From: Sialis fuliginosa
Taxonomy: Eukaryota; Arthropoda; Insecta; Megaloptera; Sialidae
Length of the DNA stretch: 64,000 nucleotides
Direction: 5' to 3'
Assembly (NCBI GenBank): GCA_961205875.1
Contig: OY540812.1
Location: 33,923,098 to 33,987,097, forward strand
The position numbers and the translations under genes were made by a program. Of this stretch, positions 1 through 11,400 are shown in pieces. The stretch's first letter is position 1; each line of letters opens with the position of its first letter. Under the pieces are notes generated by a model. It was not told the origin of the DNA. It searched no databases and saw nothing but the letters and a program-made list of their open reading frames with translations.

Positions 1-118
1 AACAGTCTATTTTAACCAGTTTTTTATATCAATTCGAAAAGAGTCAGCGCTAATCAGAAATTAAGAGTCAAAATGTCTAGATTTGACTTAATTTGATGTT
101 ATTTAAGTGATATGATGC
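1..118 (+). repeat. Core 1, right part only (type I)
   Basis: This matches the last 118 bp of the 263-bp core; the first 145 bp lie outside the window. It carries AACCAG, GAGTCAGCGC and GTTATTTAAGTG, the type I variant also seen in cores 4, 6 and 8. The hexamer array starts directly after GATATGATGC. Confidence 0.9.
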
Positions 119-307
119 ATGTTTATGTTTAAGATTATGTTTATGTTTATGTTTATGTTTATGTTTATGTTTATGTTTATGTTTATGTTTATGTTTATGT
201 TTATGTTTATGTTTATGTTTATGTTTATGTTTATGTTTATGTTTATGTTTATGTTTATGTTTATGTTTATGTTTATGTTTATGTTTATGTTTATGTTTAT
301 GTTTATG

Positions 308-603
308 TTTGTTTATGTTTATGTTTATGTTTATGTTTATGTTTATGTTTATGTTTATGTTTATGTTTATGTTTATGTTTATGTTTATGTTTATGTTTAT
401 GTTTATGTTTATGTTTATGTTTATGTTTATGTTTATGTTTATGTTTATGTTTATGTTTATGTTTATGTTTATGTTTATGTTTATGTTTATGTTTATGTTT
501 ATGTTTATGTTTATGTTTATGTTTATGTTTATGTTTATGTTTATGTTTATGTTTATGTTTATGTTTATGTTTATGTTTATGTTTATGTTTATGTTTATGT
601 TTG
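308..603 (+). repeat. 292-bp duplication inside the hexamer run, marked by TTTG phase breaks
   Basis: Two identical 4-base units TTTG (308-311 and 600-603) interrupt an otherwise perfect hexamer run. They lie 292 bp apart, which is 48 hexamers plus 4 bases. Each shifts the hexamer phase by two bases. The simplest reading is one deletion event followed by tandem duplication of a 292-bp stretch. The type I arms of blocks 4 and 6 lack both marks. Confidence 0.7.
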
Positions 604-840
604 TTTATGTTTATGTTTATGTTTATGTTTATGTTTATGTTTATGTTTATGTTTATGTTTATGTTTATGTTTATGTTTATGTTTATGTTTATGTTTATGT
701 TTATGTTTATGTTTATGTTTATGTTTATGTTTATGTTTATGTTTATGTTTATGTTTATGTTTATGTTTATGTTTATGTTTATGTTTATGTTTATGTTTAT
801 GTTTGTGTTTATGTTTAAGTTTATGATTATGTTTATGTTT

Positions 841-889
841 AAGCTTATGTTTAAAATTATTATTTGAGTTTATGTGTATGTTTTTTTTT
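841..889 (+). repeat. AAGCTT/poly-T module (first of 16 copies)
   Basis: This short non-hexameric module begins AAGCTTATG, continues through AAAATTATTATTTGAG and TTTATGTGTATG, and ends in a run of 8 or 9 T. Copies start at 841, 4886, 12425, 16374, 16573, 20907, 25072, 25271, 33536, 34257, 34556, 35295, 42116, 51368, 57547 and 59679, always on the + strand inside T-rich arms. It is usually preceded by TTTAAGTTTATGATTATG. No hairpin precedes the T run, so I do not call it a terminator. Its function is unknown; it is a useful landmark for aligning blocks. Confidence 0.88.
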
Positions 890-2839
890 ATGTTTTTGTT
901 TATGTTTATGTTTATGTTTATGTTTATGTTTATGTTTATGTTTATGTTTATGTTTGTGTTTGTGTTTATGTTTATGTTTATGTTTATGTTTATGTTTATG
1001 TTTATGTTTATGTTTATGTTTATGTTTATGTTTATGTTTATGTTTAAGTTCATGTTTATGTTTAAGTTTATGTTTATGTTTATGTTTATGTTTATGTTTA
1101 TGTTTATGTTTATGTTTATGTTTATGTTTATGTTTATGTTTATGTTTATGTTTATGTTTATGTTTATGTTTATGTTTATGTTTATGTTTATGTTTATGTT
1201 TATGTTTATGTTTATGTTTTAATTTATGTTTATGTTTATGTTTATGTTTATGTTTATGTTTATGTTTATGTTTATGTTTATGTTTATGTTTATGATTATG
1301 TTTATGTTTATGTTTATGTTTATGTTTATGTTTATGTTTAAGTTCATGTTTATGTTTAAATTTATGATTATGTTTATGTTTATGTTTATGTTTATGTTTA
1401 TGTTTATGTTTATGTTTATGTTTATGTTTTAGTTTATGTTTATGTTTATGTTTATGTTTATGTTTATGTTTATGTTTATGTTTATGTTTATGTTTATGTT
1501 TAAGTTTATGTTTATGTTTATGTTTATGTTTATGTTTATGTTTATGTTTATGTTTATGTTTATGTTTAAGTTTATGTTTATGTTTAAGTTTATGTTTATG
1601 TTTATGTTTATGTTTATGTTTATGTTTATGTTTATGTTTATGTTTATGTTTATGTTTATGTTTATGTTTATGTTTATGTTTATGTTTAAGTTTGTGTTTA
1701 TGTTTATGTTTATGTTTATGTTTATGTTTATGTTTATGTTTAAGTTTATGTTAATGTTTATGTTTATGTTTATGTTTATGTTTATAGTTATGTTTATGTT
1801 TATGTTTAAGTTTATGTTTATGTATATGTTTATGTTTATGTTTATGTTTATGTTAAAGTTTATGTTTATGTTAATGTTTATGTTTATGTTTATGTTTATG
1901 TTTATGTTTATGTTTATGTTTAAATTTATATTTAAGTTTATGTTTATGTTTATGTTTATGTTTATGTTTATGTTTATGTTTATGTTTATGTTTATGTTTA
2001 TGTTTATGTTTATGTTTATGTTTTAATTTATGTTTATGTTTATGTTTATGTTTATGTTTATGTTTATGTTTATGTTTATGTTTATGTTTATGTTTATGAT
2101 TATGTTTATGTTTATGTTTATGTTTATGTTTATGTTTATGTTTAAGTTCATGTTTATGTTTAAATTTATGATTATGTTTATGTTTATGTTTATGTTTATG
2201 TTTATGTTTATGTTTATGTTTATGTTTTAGTTTATGTTTATGTTTATGTTTATGTTTATGTTTATGTTTATGTTTATGTTTATGTTTATGTTTAAGTTTA
2301 TGTTTATGTTTATGTTTATGTTTATGTTTATGTTTATGTTTATGTTTATGTTTAAGTTTATGTTTATGTTTAAGTTTATGTTTATGTTTATGTTTATGTT
2401 TATGTTTATGTTTATGTTTATGTTTATGTTTATGTTTATGTTTATGTTTATGTTTATGTTTATGTTTAAGTTTGTGTTTATGTTTATGTTTATGTTTATG
2501 TTTATGTTTATGTTTAAGTTTATGTTTATGTTTATGTTTATGTTTATGTTTATGTTTATAGTTATGTTTATGTTTATGTTTAAGTTTATGTTTATGTATA
2601 TGTTTATGTTTATGTTTATGTTTAAGTTTATGTTTATGTTAATGTTTATGTTTATGTTTATGTTTATGTTTATGTTTATGTTTAAATTTATATTTAAGTT
2701 TATGTTTATGTTTATGTTTAAGTCTATGTTTATGTTTATGTTTTAATTTATGTTTAAGTTTATGTTTAAGTTTATGTTTTATTTATGTTTAAGTAATGTT
2801 TATGTTTATGTTCAAATTTATGTTTAAATTTATGTTAAA

Positions 2840-2879
2840 GTTTATGTTTAAGTTTATTTAAACATAAACTTAATCATAA
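2840..2879. other. Canonical convergent junction (palindrome tip), reference copy
   Basis: The array flips from TTTATG to CATAAA orientation around TTTAAA. The 17 bases ending in AAGTTTAT pair with the bases after TTAAAC with one mismatch, so the junction is the tip of a palindrome whose arms are the flanking arrays. Canonical copies are centred at about 2859, 5232, 8455, 14191, 16931, 22871, 26503, 28873, 31859, 36479, 39951, 44315, 49970, 58317 and 62568. Copies at 46937 and 54593 have a variant centre (GTTTATTAAAAC). Confidence 0.88.
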
Positions 2880-4286
2880 ACTTAAACATAAATTTAAACT
2901 AAAATTAAAACATAAACTTAATTATAAATTAAAACATAAACTTAAACATAAACTTAATCATAAACTTAATCATAAACTTAATAATAAACTTAAACATAAA
3001 CTTAATCATAAACTTAAAGATAAACTTAATCATAATCTAAATCATAAACTTAATCATAAACTTAATTATAAACTTAAACATAAACTTAAACCTAAACTTA
3101 ATCATAAACTTAATCATAAACTAAATCATAAACTTAAACATAAACTTAATCATAAAATTAATCATAAACTTAATCATAAACTTAAACATAAACTTTATCA
3201 TAAACTTAAACATAAATTAAAACATAAACATAAACTTAAACATAAACTTAATCATAAACTTAAACATAAACTTAATCATATAAACATAAACTTAAACATA
3301 AACTTAAACATAAACTTAAACATAAACTTAAACATAAACTTAATCATATACTTAATCATAAACTTAAACATATACTTAATCATAAACTTAAAGATAAACT
3401 TAATCATAAACTTAATCATAAAATTAAACATAAACTTAATCATAAACTTAATCATAAACTTAAACATAAACTTAATCATAAAATTAAAGATAAACTTAAT
3501 CATAATCTAAATCATAAACTTAATCATAAACTTAATCATAAACTTAATCATAAACTTAATCATAAACTTAATTATAAACTTAATCATAAACTTAATCATA
3601 AACATAATCATAAACTTAATCATAAATTTAATCATAAACTTAAACATAAACTTCAACCTAAACTTAATCATAAACTTAATCATAAACTTAATCATAAACC
3701 TAAACATAAACTTAAACATAAACTTAATCATAAACTTAATCATAAACTTAAACATAAACTTAATCATAAACTTAAAGATAAACTTAATCATAAACTTAAT
3801 CATAAAATTAAACATAAACTTAATCATAAACTTAAAGATAAACTTAATCATAATCTAAATCATAAAATTAAACATAAACTTAATCATAAACATAAAGATA
3901 AACTTAATCATAAACTTAATCATAAACTTAATCATAAACTTAAACATAAACTTAAAGATAAACTTAATCATAAACTTAATCATAAAATTAAACATAAACT
4001 TAATCATAAACTTAATCATAAACTTAAACATAAACTTAATCATAACTTTAAAGATAAATTTAATCATAAACTTAAACATAAACTTAAACATAAACTTAAT
4101 CATAAACTTAAACATAGACTTAAACATAAACTTAATCATAAACTTAATCATAAACTTAAACATAAACATAAACATAAACATAAACATAAACATAAACATA
4201 AACATAAACATAAACATAAACATAAACATAAACATAAACATAAACATAAACATAAACATAAACTTAACGTAAACATAAACATAAAC
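2860..4286 (-). repeat. A-rich arm of block 1
   Basis: The arm is dominated by the 12-mer CATAAACTTAAT alternating with CATAAACTTAAA, with scattered AAAGATAAAC, AACCTAAAC and AATCTAAATC variants. From about 4160 to 4262 it becomes a pure CATAAA run that leads, through CTTAACGTAAAC, to core 2. It resembles the arms of blocks 4 and 6 but is shorter (1427 versus 1559 and 1577 bp). Confidence 0.9.
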
Positions 4287-4549
4287 AACACATTTCGTCT
4301 CAATTCGATTTTGCATAGAAAAATAATTATATAAAATCTTCCTCAAGACAGATTAGATACAAATCGACTCGATTTGTATTAATTCGGTGTATTTTGTATT
4401 TATTCGTTAACAGTTGTCTTGATTCGTTTCAAACAGTCTATTTTATTCAGTTTTTTATATCAATTCGAAAAGTTTCAGTGCTAATCAGAAATTAAGAGTC
4501 AAAATGTCTAGATTTGACTTAATTTGATGTTATTTGAGTGATATGATGC
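4287..4549 (+). repeat. Core 2 (type II), reference copy
   Basis: This is the first complete 263-bp core. It begins AACACATTTCG and ends GATATGATGC. It holds nearly all the CpG dinucleotides of the block, a 23-bp inverted repeat at 4357-4379 (arms ATACAAATCGA and TCGATTTGTAT around a single C), five ATTCG motifs at 4303, 4382, 4402, 4422 and 4463, and a short inverted repeat AGTCAAA / TTTGACT (4497-4503 and 4513-4519). Type II marks are TTAACAG, TTTTATTCAG and TTTCAGTGC. Cores 5 and 7 read the same. Confidence 0.93.
4357..4379. other. 23-bp inverted repeat in core
   Basis: Arms of 11 bp, ATACAAATCGA and TCGATTTGTAT, flank a single C. The element lies at bases 71-93 of the core and is perfect in cores 2, 3, 5, 7 and 9-15. 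In type I cores (4, 6, 8) the right arm has TCGATTAG, one mismatch. It could be a site for a dimeric DNA-binding protein, but that is inference only. Confidence 0.85.
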
Positions 4550-5232
4550 ATGTTTATGTTTAAGATTATGTTTATGTTTATGTTTATGTTTATGTTTATG
4601 TTTATGTTTATGTTTATGTTTATGTTTATGTTTATGTTTATGTTTATGTTTATGTTTATGTTTATGTTTATGTTTATGTTTATGTTTATGTTTATGTTTA
4701 TGTTTATGTTTATGTTTATGTTTATGTATATGTTTATGTTTATGTTTATGTTTATGTTTATGTTTATGTTTAAGTTTATGTTTATGTTAATGTTTATGTT
4801 TATGTTTATGTTTATGTTTAAGTTTATGTTTATGTTTATGTTTATGTTTTAATTTATGTTTAAGTTTATGATTATGTTTATGTTTAAGCTTATGTTTAAA
4901 ATTATTATTTGAGTTTATGTGTATGTTTTTTTTTATGTTTTTGTTTATGTTTATGTTTATGTTTATGTTTATGTTTATGTTTATGTTTATGTTTATGTTT
5001 ATGTTTATGTTTATGTTTATGTTTATGTTTGTGTTTATGTTTAAGTTTATGTTTATGTTTATGTTTATGTTTATGTTTATGTTTATGTTTATGTTTATGT
5101 TTATGTTTATGTTTATGTTTAAGTTTATGTTTAAGTTTAAATTTATATTTAAGTTTATGTTTATGTTTATGTTTAAGTCTATGTTTATGTTTATGTTTTA
5201 ATTTATGTTAAAGTTTATGTTTAAGTTTATTT
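4550..5232 (+). repeat. T-rich arm of block 2
   Basis: A short 683-bp arm: a hexamer run to about 4850 with single TATATG, TTTAAG and TTAATG variants, the AAGCTT/poly-T module at 4886, then more hexamers and the tip segment. It lacks the 0.8-kb AAGTTCATG modules found in blocks 1, 4 and 6. Confidence 0.88.
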
Positions 5233-7738
5233 AAACATAAACTTAATCATAAACTTAAACATAAATTTAAACATAAATTAAAACATAAACTTAATTATAA
5301 ATTAAAACATAAACTTAAACATAAACTTAATCATAAACTTAAAGATAAACTTAATCATAATCTAAATCATAAACTTAATCATAAACTTAATTATAAACTT
5401 AATCATAAACTTAATCATAAACTTAATCATAAACTTAATCATAAATTTAATCATAAACTTATTCATAAAATTAATCATAAACTTAATCATAAACTTAAAC
5501 ATAAACTTTATCATAAACTTAAACATAAATTAAAACATAAACATAAACTTAAACATAAACTTAATCATAAACTTAAACATAAACTTAATCATATAAACAT
5601 AAACTTAAACATAAACTTAAACATAAACTTAAACATAAACTTAATCATAAACTTAATCATAAACTTAAACATAAACTTAATCATAAACTTAAAGATAAAC
5701 TTAATCATAAACTTAATCATAAAATTAAACATAAACATTATCATAAACTTAATCATAAACTTAAACATAAACTTAATCATAAAATTAAAGATAAACTTAA
5801 TCATAATCTAAATCATAAACTTAAACATAAACTTCAACCTAAACTTAATCATAAACTTAATCATAAACTTAATCATAAACTTAAACATAAACTTAATAAT
5901 AAACTTAAACATAAACTTAATCATAAACTTAAAGATAAACTCAATCATAATCTAAATCATAAACTTAAACAAAAACTTCAACCTAAACTTAATCATAAAC
6001 TTAATCATAAACTTAATCATAAACTTAAACATAAACTTAATCATAAAATAATCATAAACTTAATCATAAACTTTAACATAAACTTAATCATAAACCTAAA
6101 CATAAACTTAAACATAAACTTAAACATAAACTTAAACATAAACTTAATCATAAACTTAATCATAAACTTAAACATAAACTTAAACATAAACTTAATCATA
6201 AACTTAATAATAAACTTAAACATAAACTTAATCATAAACTTAAAGATAAACTCAATCATAATCTAAATCATAAACTTAAACATAAACTTCAACCTAAACT
6301 TAATCATAAACTTAATCATAAACTTAATCATAAACTTAAACATAAACTTAATCATAAAATAATCATAAACTTAATCATAAACTTTAACATAAACTTAATC
6401 ATAAACCTAAACATAAACTTAAACATAAACTTAAACATAAACTTAAACATAAACTTAATAATAAACTTAAACATAAACTTAATCATAAACTTAAAGATAA
6501 ACTCAATCATAATCTAAATCATAAACTTAAACATAAACTTCAACCTAAACTTAATCATAAACTTAATCATAAACTTAATCATAAACTTAAACATAAACTT
6601 AATCATAAAATAATCATAAACTTAATCATAAACTTTAACATAAACTTAATCATAAACCTAAACATAAACTTAAACATAAACTTAAACATAAACTTAAACA
6701 TAAACTTAATCATAAACTTAATCATAAACTTAATCATAAACTTAAACCTAAACTTAATCATAAACTTAATCATAAACTAAATCATAAACTTAAACATAAA
6801 CTTTATCATAAACTTAAACATAAATTAAAACATAAACATAAACTTAAACATAAACTTAATCATAAACTTAAACATAAACTTAATCATATAAACATAAACT
6901 TAAACATAAACTTAAACATAAACTTAAACATAAACTTAAACATAAACTTAATCATAAACTTAATCATAAACTTAAACATAAACTTAATCATAAATTTAAA
7001 GATAAACTTAAACATAAACTTAATCATAAAATTAAAGATAAACTTAATCATAATCTAAATTATAAACTTAATCATAAACTTAATCATAAACTTAATCATA
7101 AACTTAATCATAAACTTAAAGATAAACTTAATCATAATCTAAATCATAAAATTAATTATAAAGTTAATCATAAACTTAAACATAAACTTTATCATAAACT
7201 TAAACATAAATTAAAACATAAACATAAACTTAAACATAAACTTAATCATAAACTTAAACATAAACTTAATCATAAACCCAAACATAAACTTAAACATAAA
7301 CTTAAACATAAACTTAAACATAAACTTAATCATAAACTTAATCATAAACTTAATCATAAACTTAAACATAAACTTAAAGATAAACTTAATCATAAACTTA
7401 ATCATAAAATTAAACATAAACTTAATCATAAACTTAATCATAAACTTAAACATAAACTTAATCATAACTTTAAAGATAAACTTAATCATAATCTAAATCA
7501 TAAACTTAATCATAAACTTAATCATAAACTTAATCATAAACTTAAACATAAACTTAAACATTAACTTAATCATAAACTTAAACATAGACTTAAACATAAA
7601 CTTAATCATAAACTTAATCATAAACTTAAACATAAACATAAACATAAACATAAACATAAACATAAACATAAACATAAACATAAACATAAACATAAACATA
7701 AACATAAACATAAACTTAACATAAACATTAACATAAAC
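5233..7738 (-). repeat. A-rich arm of block 2
   Basis: A 12-mer array of 2506 bp. About 5233-6260 matches the start of the block 3 and block 5 arms, including segments at 5589-5804 and 6041-6259 that recur at 8812 and 9264, and at 17288 and 17746. The distal part instead resembles blocks 1 and 8 (AACCCAAAC at about 7277). This makes it a mosaic. A pure CATAAA run (about 7628-7712) precedes core 3. Confidence 0.86.
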
Positions 7739-8001
7739 AACACATTTCGTCTCAATTCGATTTTGCATAGAAAAATAATTATATAAAATCTTCCTCAAGA
7801 CAGATTAGATACAAATCGACTCGATTTGTATTAATTCGGTGTATTTTGTATTTATTCGTTAATAGTTGTCTTGATTCGTTTCAAACAGTCTATTTTAACC
7901 AGTTTTTTATATCAATTCGAAAAGTTTCAGCGCTAATCAGAAATTAAGAGTCAAAATGTCTAGATTTGACTTAATTTGATGTTATTTGAGTGATATGATG
8001 C
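7739..8001 (+). repeat. Core 3 (type III)
   Basis: A complete 263-bp core with CATAGAA, TTAATAG, AACCAG, TTTCAGCGC and TTGAGTG. As read it is the same as cores 14 and 15, about 43 and 51 kb away. Confidence 0.92.
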
Positions 8002-8455
8002 ATGTTTATGTTTAAGATTATGTTTATGTTTATGTTTATGTTTATGTTTATGTTTATGTTTATGTTTATGTTTATGTTTATGTTTATGTTAAAGTTTATG
8101 TTTATGTTTTAGTTTATGTTTATGTTTATGTTTATGTTTAAGTTTGTGTTTATGTTTATGTTTATGTTTATGTTTATGTTTATGTTTATGTTTATGTTTA
8201 TGTTTATGTTTAAGTTTATGTTTATGTTTATGTTTATGTTTATGTTTATGTTTATGTTTATGTTTAAGTTTATGTTTATGTATATGTTTATGTTTATGTT
8301 TATGTTTAAGTTTATGTTTATGTTAATGTTTATGTTTATGTTTAAGTTTATGTTTATGTTTAAATTTATATTTAAGTTTATGTTTATGTTTATGTTTAAG
8401 TCTATGTTTATGTTTATGTTTTAATTTATGTTAAAGTTTATGTTTAAGTTTATTT
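8002..8455 (+). repeat. T-rich arm of block 3 (shortest arm)
   Basis: Only 454 bp. It has a brief hexamer run, GTTAAAGTTTATG, TTTTAG at about 8107, then variant hexamers and the tip segment. It has no AAGCTT/poly-T module. Its last roughly 200 bp match the end of the block 5 arm. Confidence 0.87.
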
Positions 8456-11400
8456 AAACATAAACTTAATCATAAACTTAAACATAAATTTAAACATAAA
8501 TTAAAACATAAACTTAATTATAAATTAAAACATAAACTTAAACATAAACTTAATCATAAACTTAAAGATAAACTTAATCATAATCTAAATCATAAACTTA
8601 ATCATAAACTTAATTATAAACTTAATCATAAACTTAATCATAAACTTAATCATAAACTTAATCATAAATTTAATCATAAACTTATTCATAAAATTAATCA
8701 TAAACTTAATCATAAACTTAAACATAAACTTTATCATAAACTTAAACATAAATTAAAACATAAACATAAACTTAAACATAAACTTAATCATAAACTTAAA
8801 CATAAACTTAATCATATAAACATAAACTTAAACATAAACTTAAACATAAACTTAAACATAAACTTAATCATAAACTTAATCATAAACTTAAACATAAACT
8901 TAATCATAAACTTAAAGATAAACTTAATCATAAACTTAATCATAAAATTAAACATAAACATTATCATAAACTTAATCATAAACTTAAACATAAACTTAAT
9001 CATAAAATTAAAGATAAACTTAATCATAATCTAAATCATAAACTTAAACATAAACTTCAACCTAAACTTAATCATAAACTTAATCATAAACTTAATCATA
9101 AACTTAAACATAAACTTAATAATAAACTTAAACATAAACTTAATCATAAACTTAAAGATAAACTCAATCATAATCTAAATCATAAACTTAAACAAAAACT
9201 TCAACCTAAACTTAATCATAAACTTAATCATAAACTTAATCATAAACTTAAACATAAACTTAATCATAAAATAATCATAAACTTAATCATAAACTTTAAC
9301 ATAAACTTAATCATAAACCTAAACATAAACTTAAACATAAACTTAAACATAAACTTAAACATAAACTTAATCATAAACTTAATCATAAACTTAAACATAA
9401 ACTTAAACATAAACTTAATCATAAACTTAATAATAAACTTAAACATAAACTTAATCATAAACTTAAAGATAAACTCAATCATAATCTAAATCATAAACTT
9501 AAACATAAACTTCAACCTAAACTTAATCATAAACTTAATCATAAACTTAATCATAAACTTAAACATAAACTTAATCATAAAATAATCATAAACTTAATCA
9601 TAAACTTTAACAATAACTTAATCATAAACCTAAACATAAACTTAAACATAAACTTAAACATAAACTTAAACATAAACTTAATAATAATCATAAACCTAAA
9701 CATAAACTTAAACATAAACTTAAACATAAACTTAAACATAAACTTAATAATAAACTTAAACATAAACTTAATCATAAACTTAAAGATAAACTCAATCATA
9801 ATCTAAATCATAAACTTAAACATAAACTTCAACCTAAACTTAATCATAAACTTAATCATAAACTTAATCATAAACTTAAACATAAACTTAATCATAAAAT
9901 AATCATAAACTTAATCATAAACTTTAACATAAACTTAATCATAAACCTAAACATAAACTTAAACATAAACTTAAACATAAACTTAAACATAAACTTAATC
10001 ATAAACTTAATCATAAACTTAAACATAAACTTAATCATAAATTTAAAGATAAACTTAATCATAAACTTAATCATAAAATTAAACATAAACTTAATCATAA
10101 ACTTAAAGATAAACTTAATCATAATCTAAATCATAAAATTAATTATAAACTTAATCATAAACTTAAACATAAACTTTATCATAAACTTAAACATAAATTA
10201 AAACATAAACATAAACTTAAAAATAAACTTAATCATAAACTTAAACATAAACTTAATCATAAACCCAAACATAAACTTAAACATAAACTTAAACATAAAT
10301 TTAAACATAAATTAAAACATAAACTTAATTATAAATTAAAACATAAACTTGAACATAAATTTAAAAAAAAACTTAAACATAAACTTAATCATAAACTTAA
10401 TCATAAACTTAATCATAAACTCAATCATAAACATAAACATAAATAAAAACATAAACATAAACATAAACTTAAACATAAACTTAATCATAAACGTAATCAT
10501 AAACTTAATCATAAACATAAACATTAACTTAATCATAAACTTAATCATAAACTTAAAAATAACTTAAACATAAACTTAAACATAAACTTAATCATAAACT
10601 TAAACATTAACTTAATCATAAACTTAATTATAAACTTAAAATTAAATTTAAACAAAAATTTAAACATAAATTAAAACATAAACTTAAACATAAATTTAAT
10701 AAACTTAAACATAAACTTAATCATAAAATTAATCATAAACTTAATCATAAACTTAAACATAAATTTTATCACAAACTTAAACATAAATTAAAACATTAAC
10801 ATAAACTTAAACATAAACTTAATCATAAACTTAAAGATAAACTTAATCATAAACTTAATCATAAAATTAAACATAAACTTAAACATAAACTTAATCATAA
10901 ACATAAACATAAACTTAATCATAAACTTAAAGATAAACTTAATCATAAACTTAATCATAAACTTAATCATAAACTTAATCATAAACTTAATCATAAACTT
11001 AAACATAAACTTAAACATAAACTTAATCATAAACTTAATAATAAACTTAAACATAAACTTAATCATAATCTTAAAGATAAACTTAATCATAATCTAAATC
11101 ATAAACTTAATCATAAATTTAATTATAAACTTAAACATAAACTTCAACCTAAACTTAATCATAAACTTAATCATAAACATAATCATAAACTTAAACATAA
11201 ACTTAATCATAAAATTAATCATAAACTTAATCATAAACTTAAACATAAACTTTATCATAAACTTTAACATAAATTAAAACATAAACATAAACTTAAACAT
11301 AAACTTAATCATAAACTTAAACATAAACTTAATCATAAACCCAAACATAAACTTAAACATAAACTTAAACATAAACTTAAACATAAACTTAATCATAAAC

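Larger units (their letters stand above)
119..2859 (+). repeat. T-rich arm of block 1
   Basis: Near-perfect TTTATG runs extend to about 803, broken by the 4-base unit TTTG at 308-311 and 600-603. The AAGCTT/poly-T module is at 841-889. An approximately 0.8-kb module of hexamers with AAGTTCATG, TTTATGATTATG, TTTATAGTTATG and TTTATGTATATG variants then occurs twice (about 1226-2029 and 2030-2746). The arm ends with the conserved tip segment (AAGTCTATG, TTTTATTTATG, AAGTAATG, GTTCAAATTTATG) before the convergent junction at 2859/2860. Confidence 0.9.

Noticed and set aside
119..826. Long + strand open frames with Met-Phe, Leu-Cys or Tyr-Val repeats (here and in every T-rich arm)
   Set aside because: TTTATG has no stop in any of its three forward frames, so overlapping frames are open by composition alone. 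The peptides are two-residue repeats whose length tracks array length, with no promoter, composition or conservation signal of a gene.
880..889. Intrinsic terminator from the poly-T run of the AAGCTT module
   Set aside because: No GC-rich hairpin lies before the T run, and the surroundings hold no gene to terminate.
595..1053. - strand His-Lys and Ile-Asn repeat frames opposite T-rich arms
   Set aside because: CATAAA is open in two of three frames. These are antisense readings of the same repeat.
3276..4286. - strand frames with Met-Ile-Lys-Phe repeats in A-rich arms
   Set aside because: They are translations of TTTATGATTAAG and related 12-mers. They end wherever CATAATCTAAATC gives a stop, and show no sign of coding constraint.
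4287..4346. - strand frame starting within each core (MRKILYNYFSMQNRIETK, then Tyr-Val or Met-Phe repeats)
   Set aside because: The start is TTG, about 20 residues lie in the core and the rest is array translation. Conservation spans the whole core, including parts outside this frame, and substitutions such as Ser to Phe and Cys to Tyr occur freely.
4287..4549. tRNA, snRNA or other structured RNA gene in the core
   Set aside because: The core has short inverted repeats only. I could not see A/B box, cloverleaf or Sm-site patterns that would support an RNA gene.
4287..7738. Autonomous transposon (core as body, arms as terminal inverted repeats)
   Set aside because: No transposase or reverse transcriptase frame exists, and no unique flank is available to show target-site duplication. 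Kept only as an analogy to fold-back elements.
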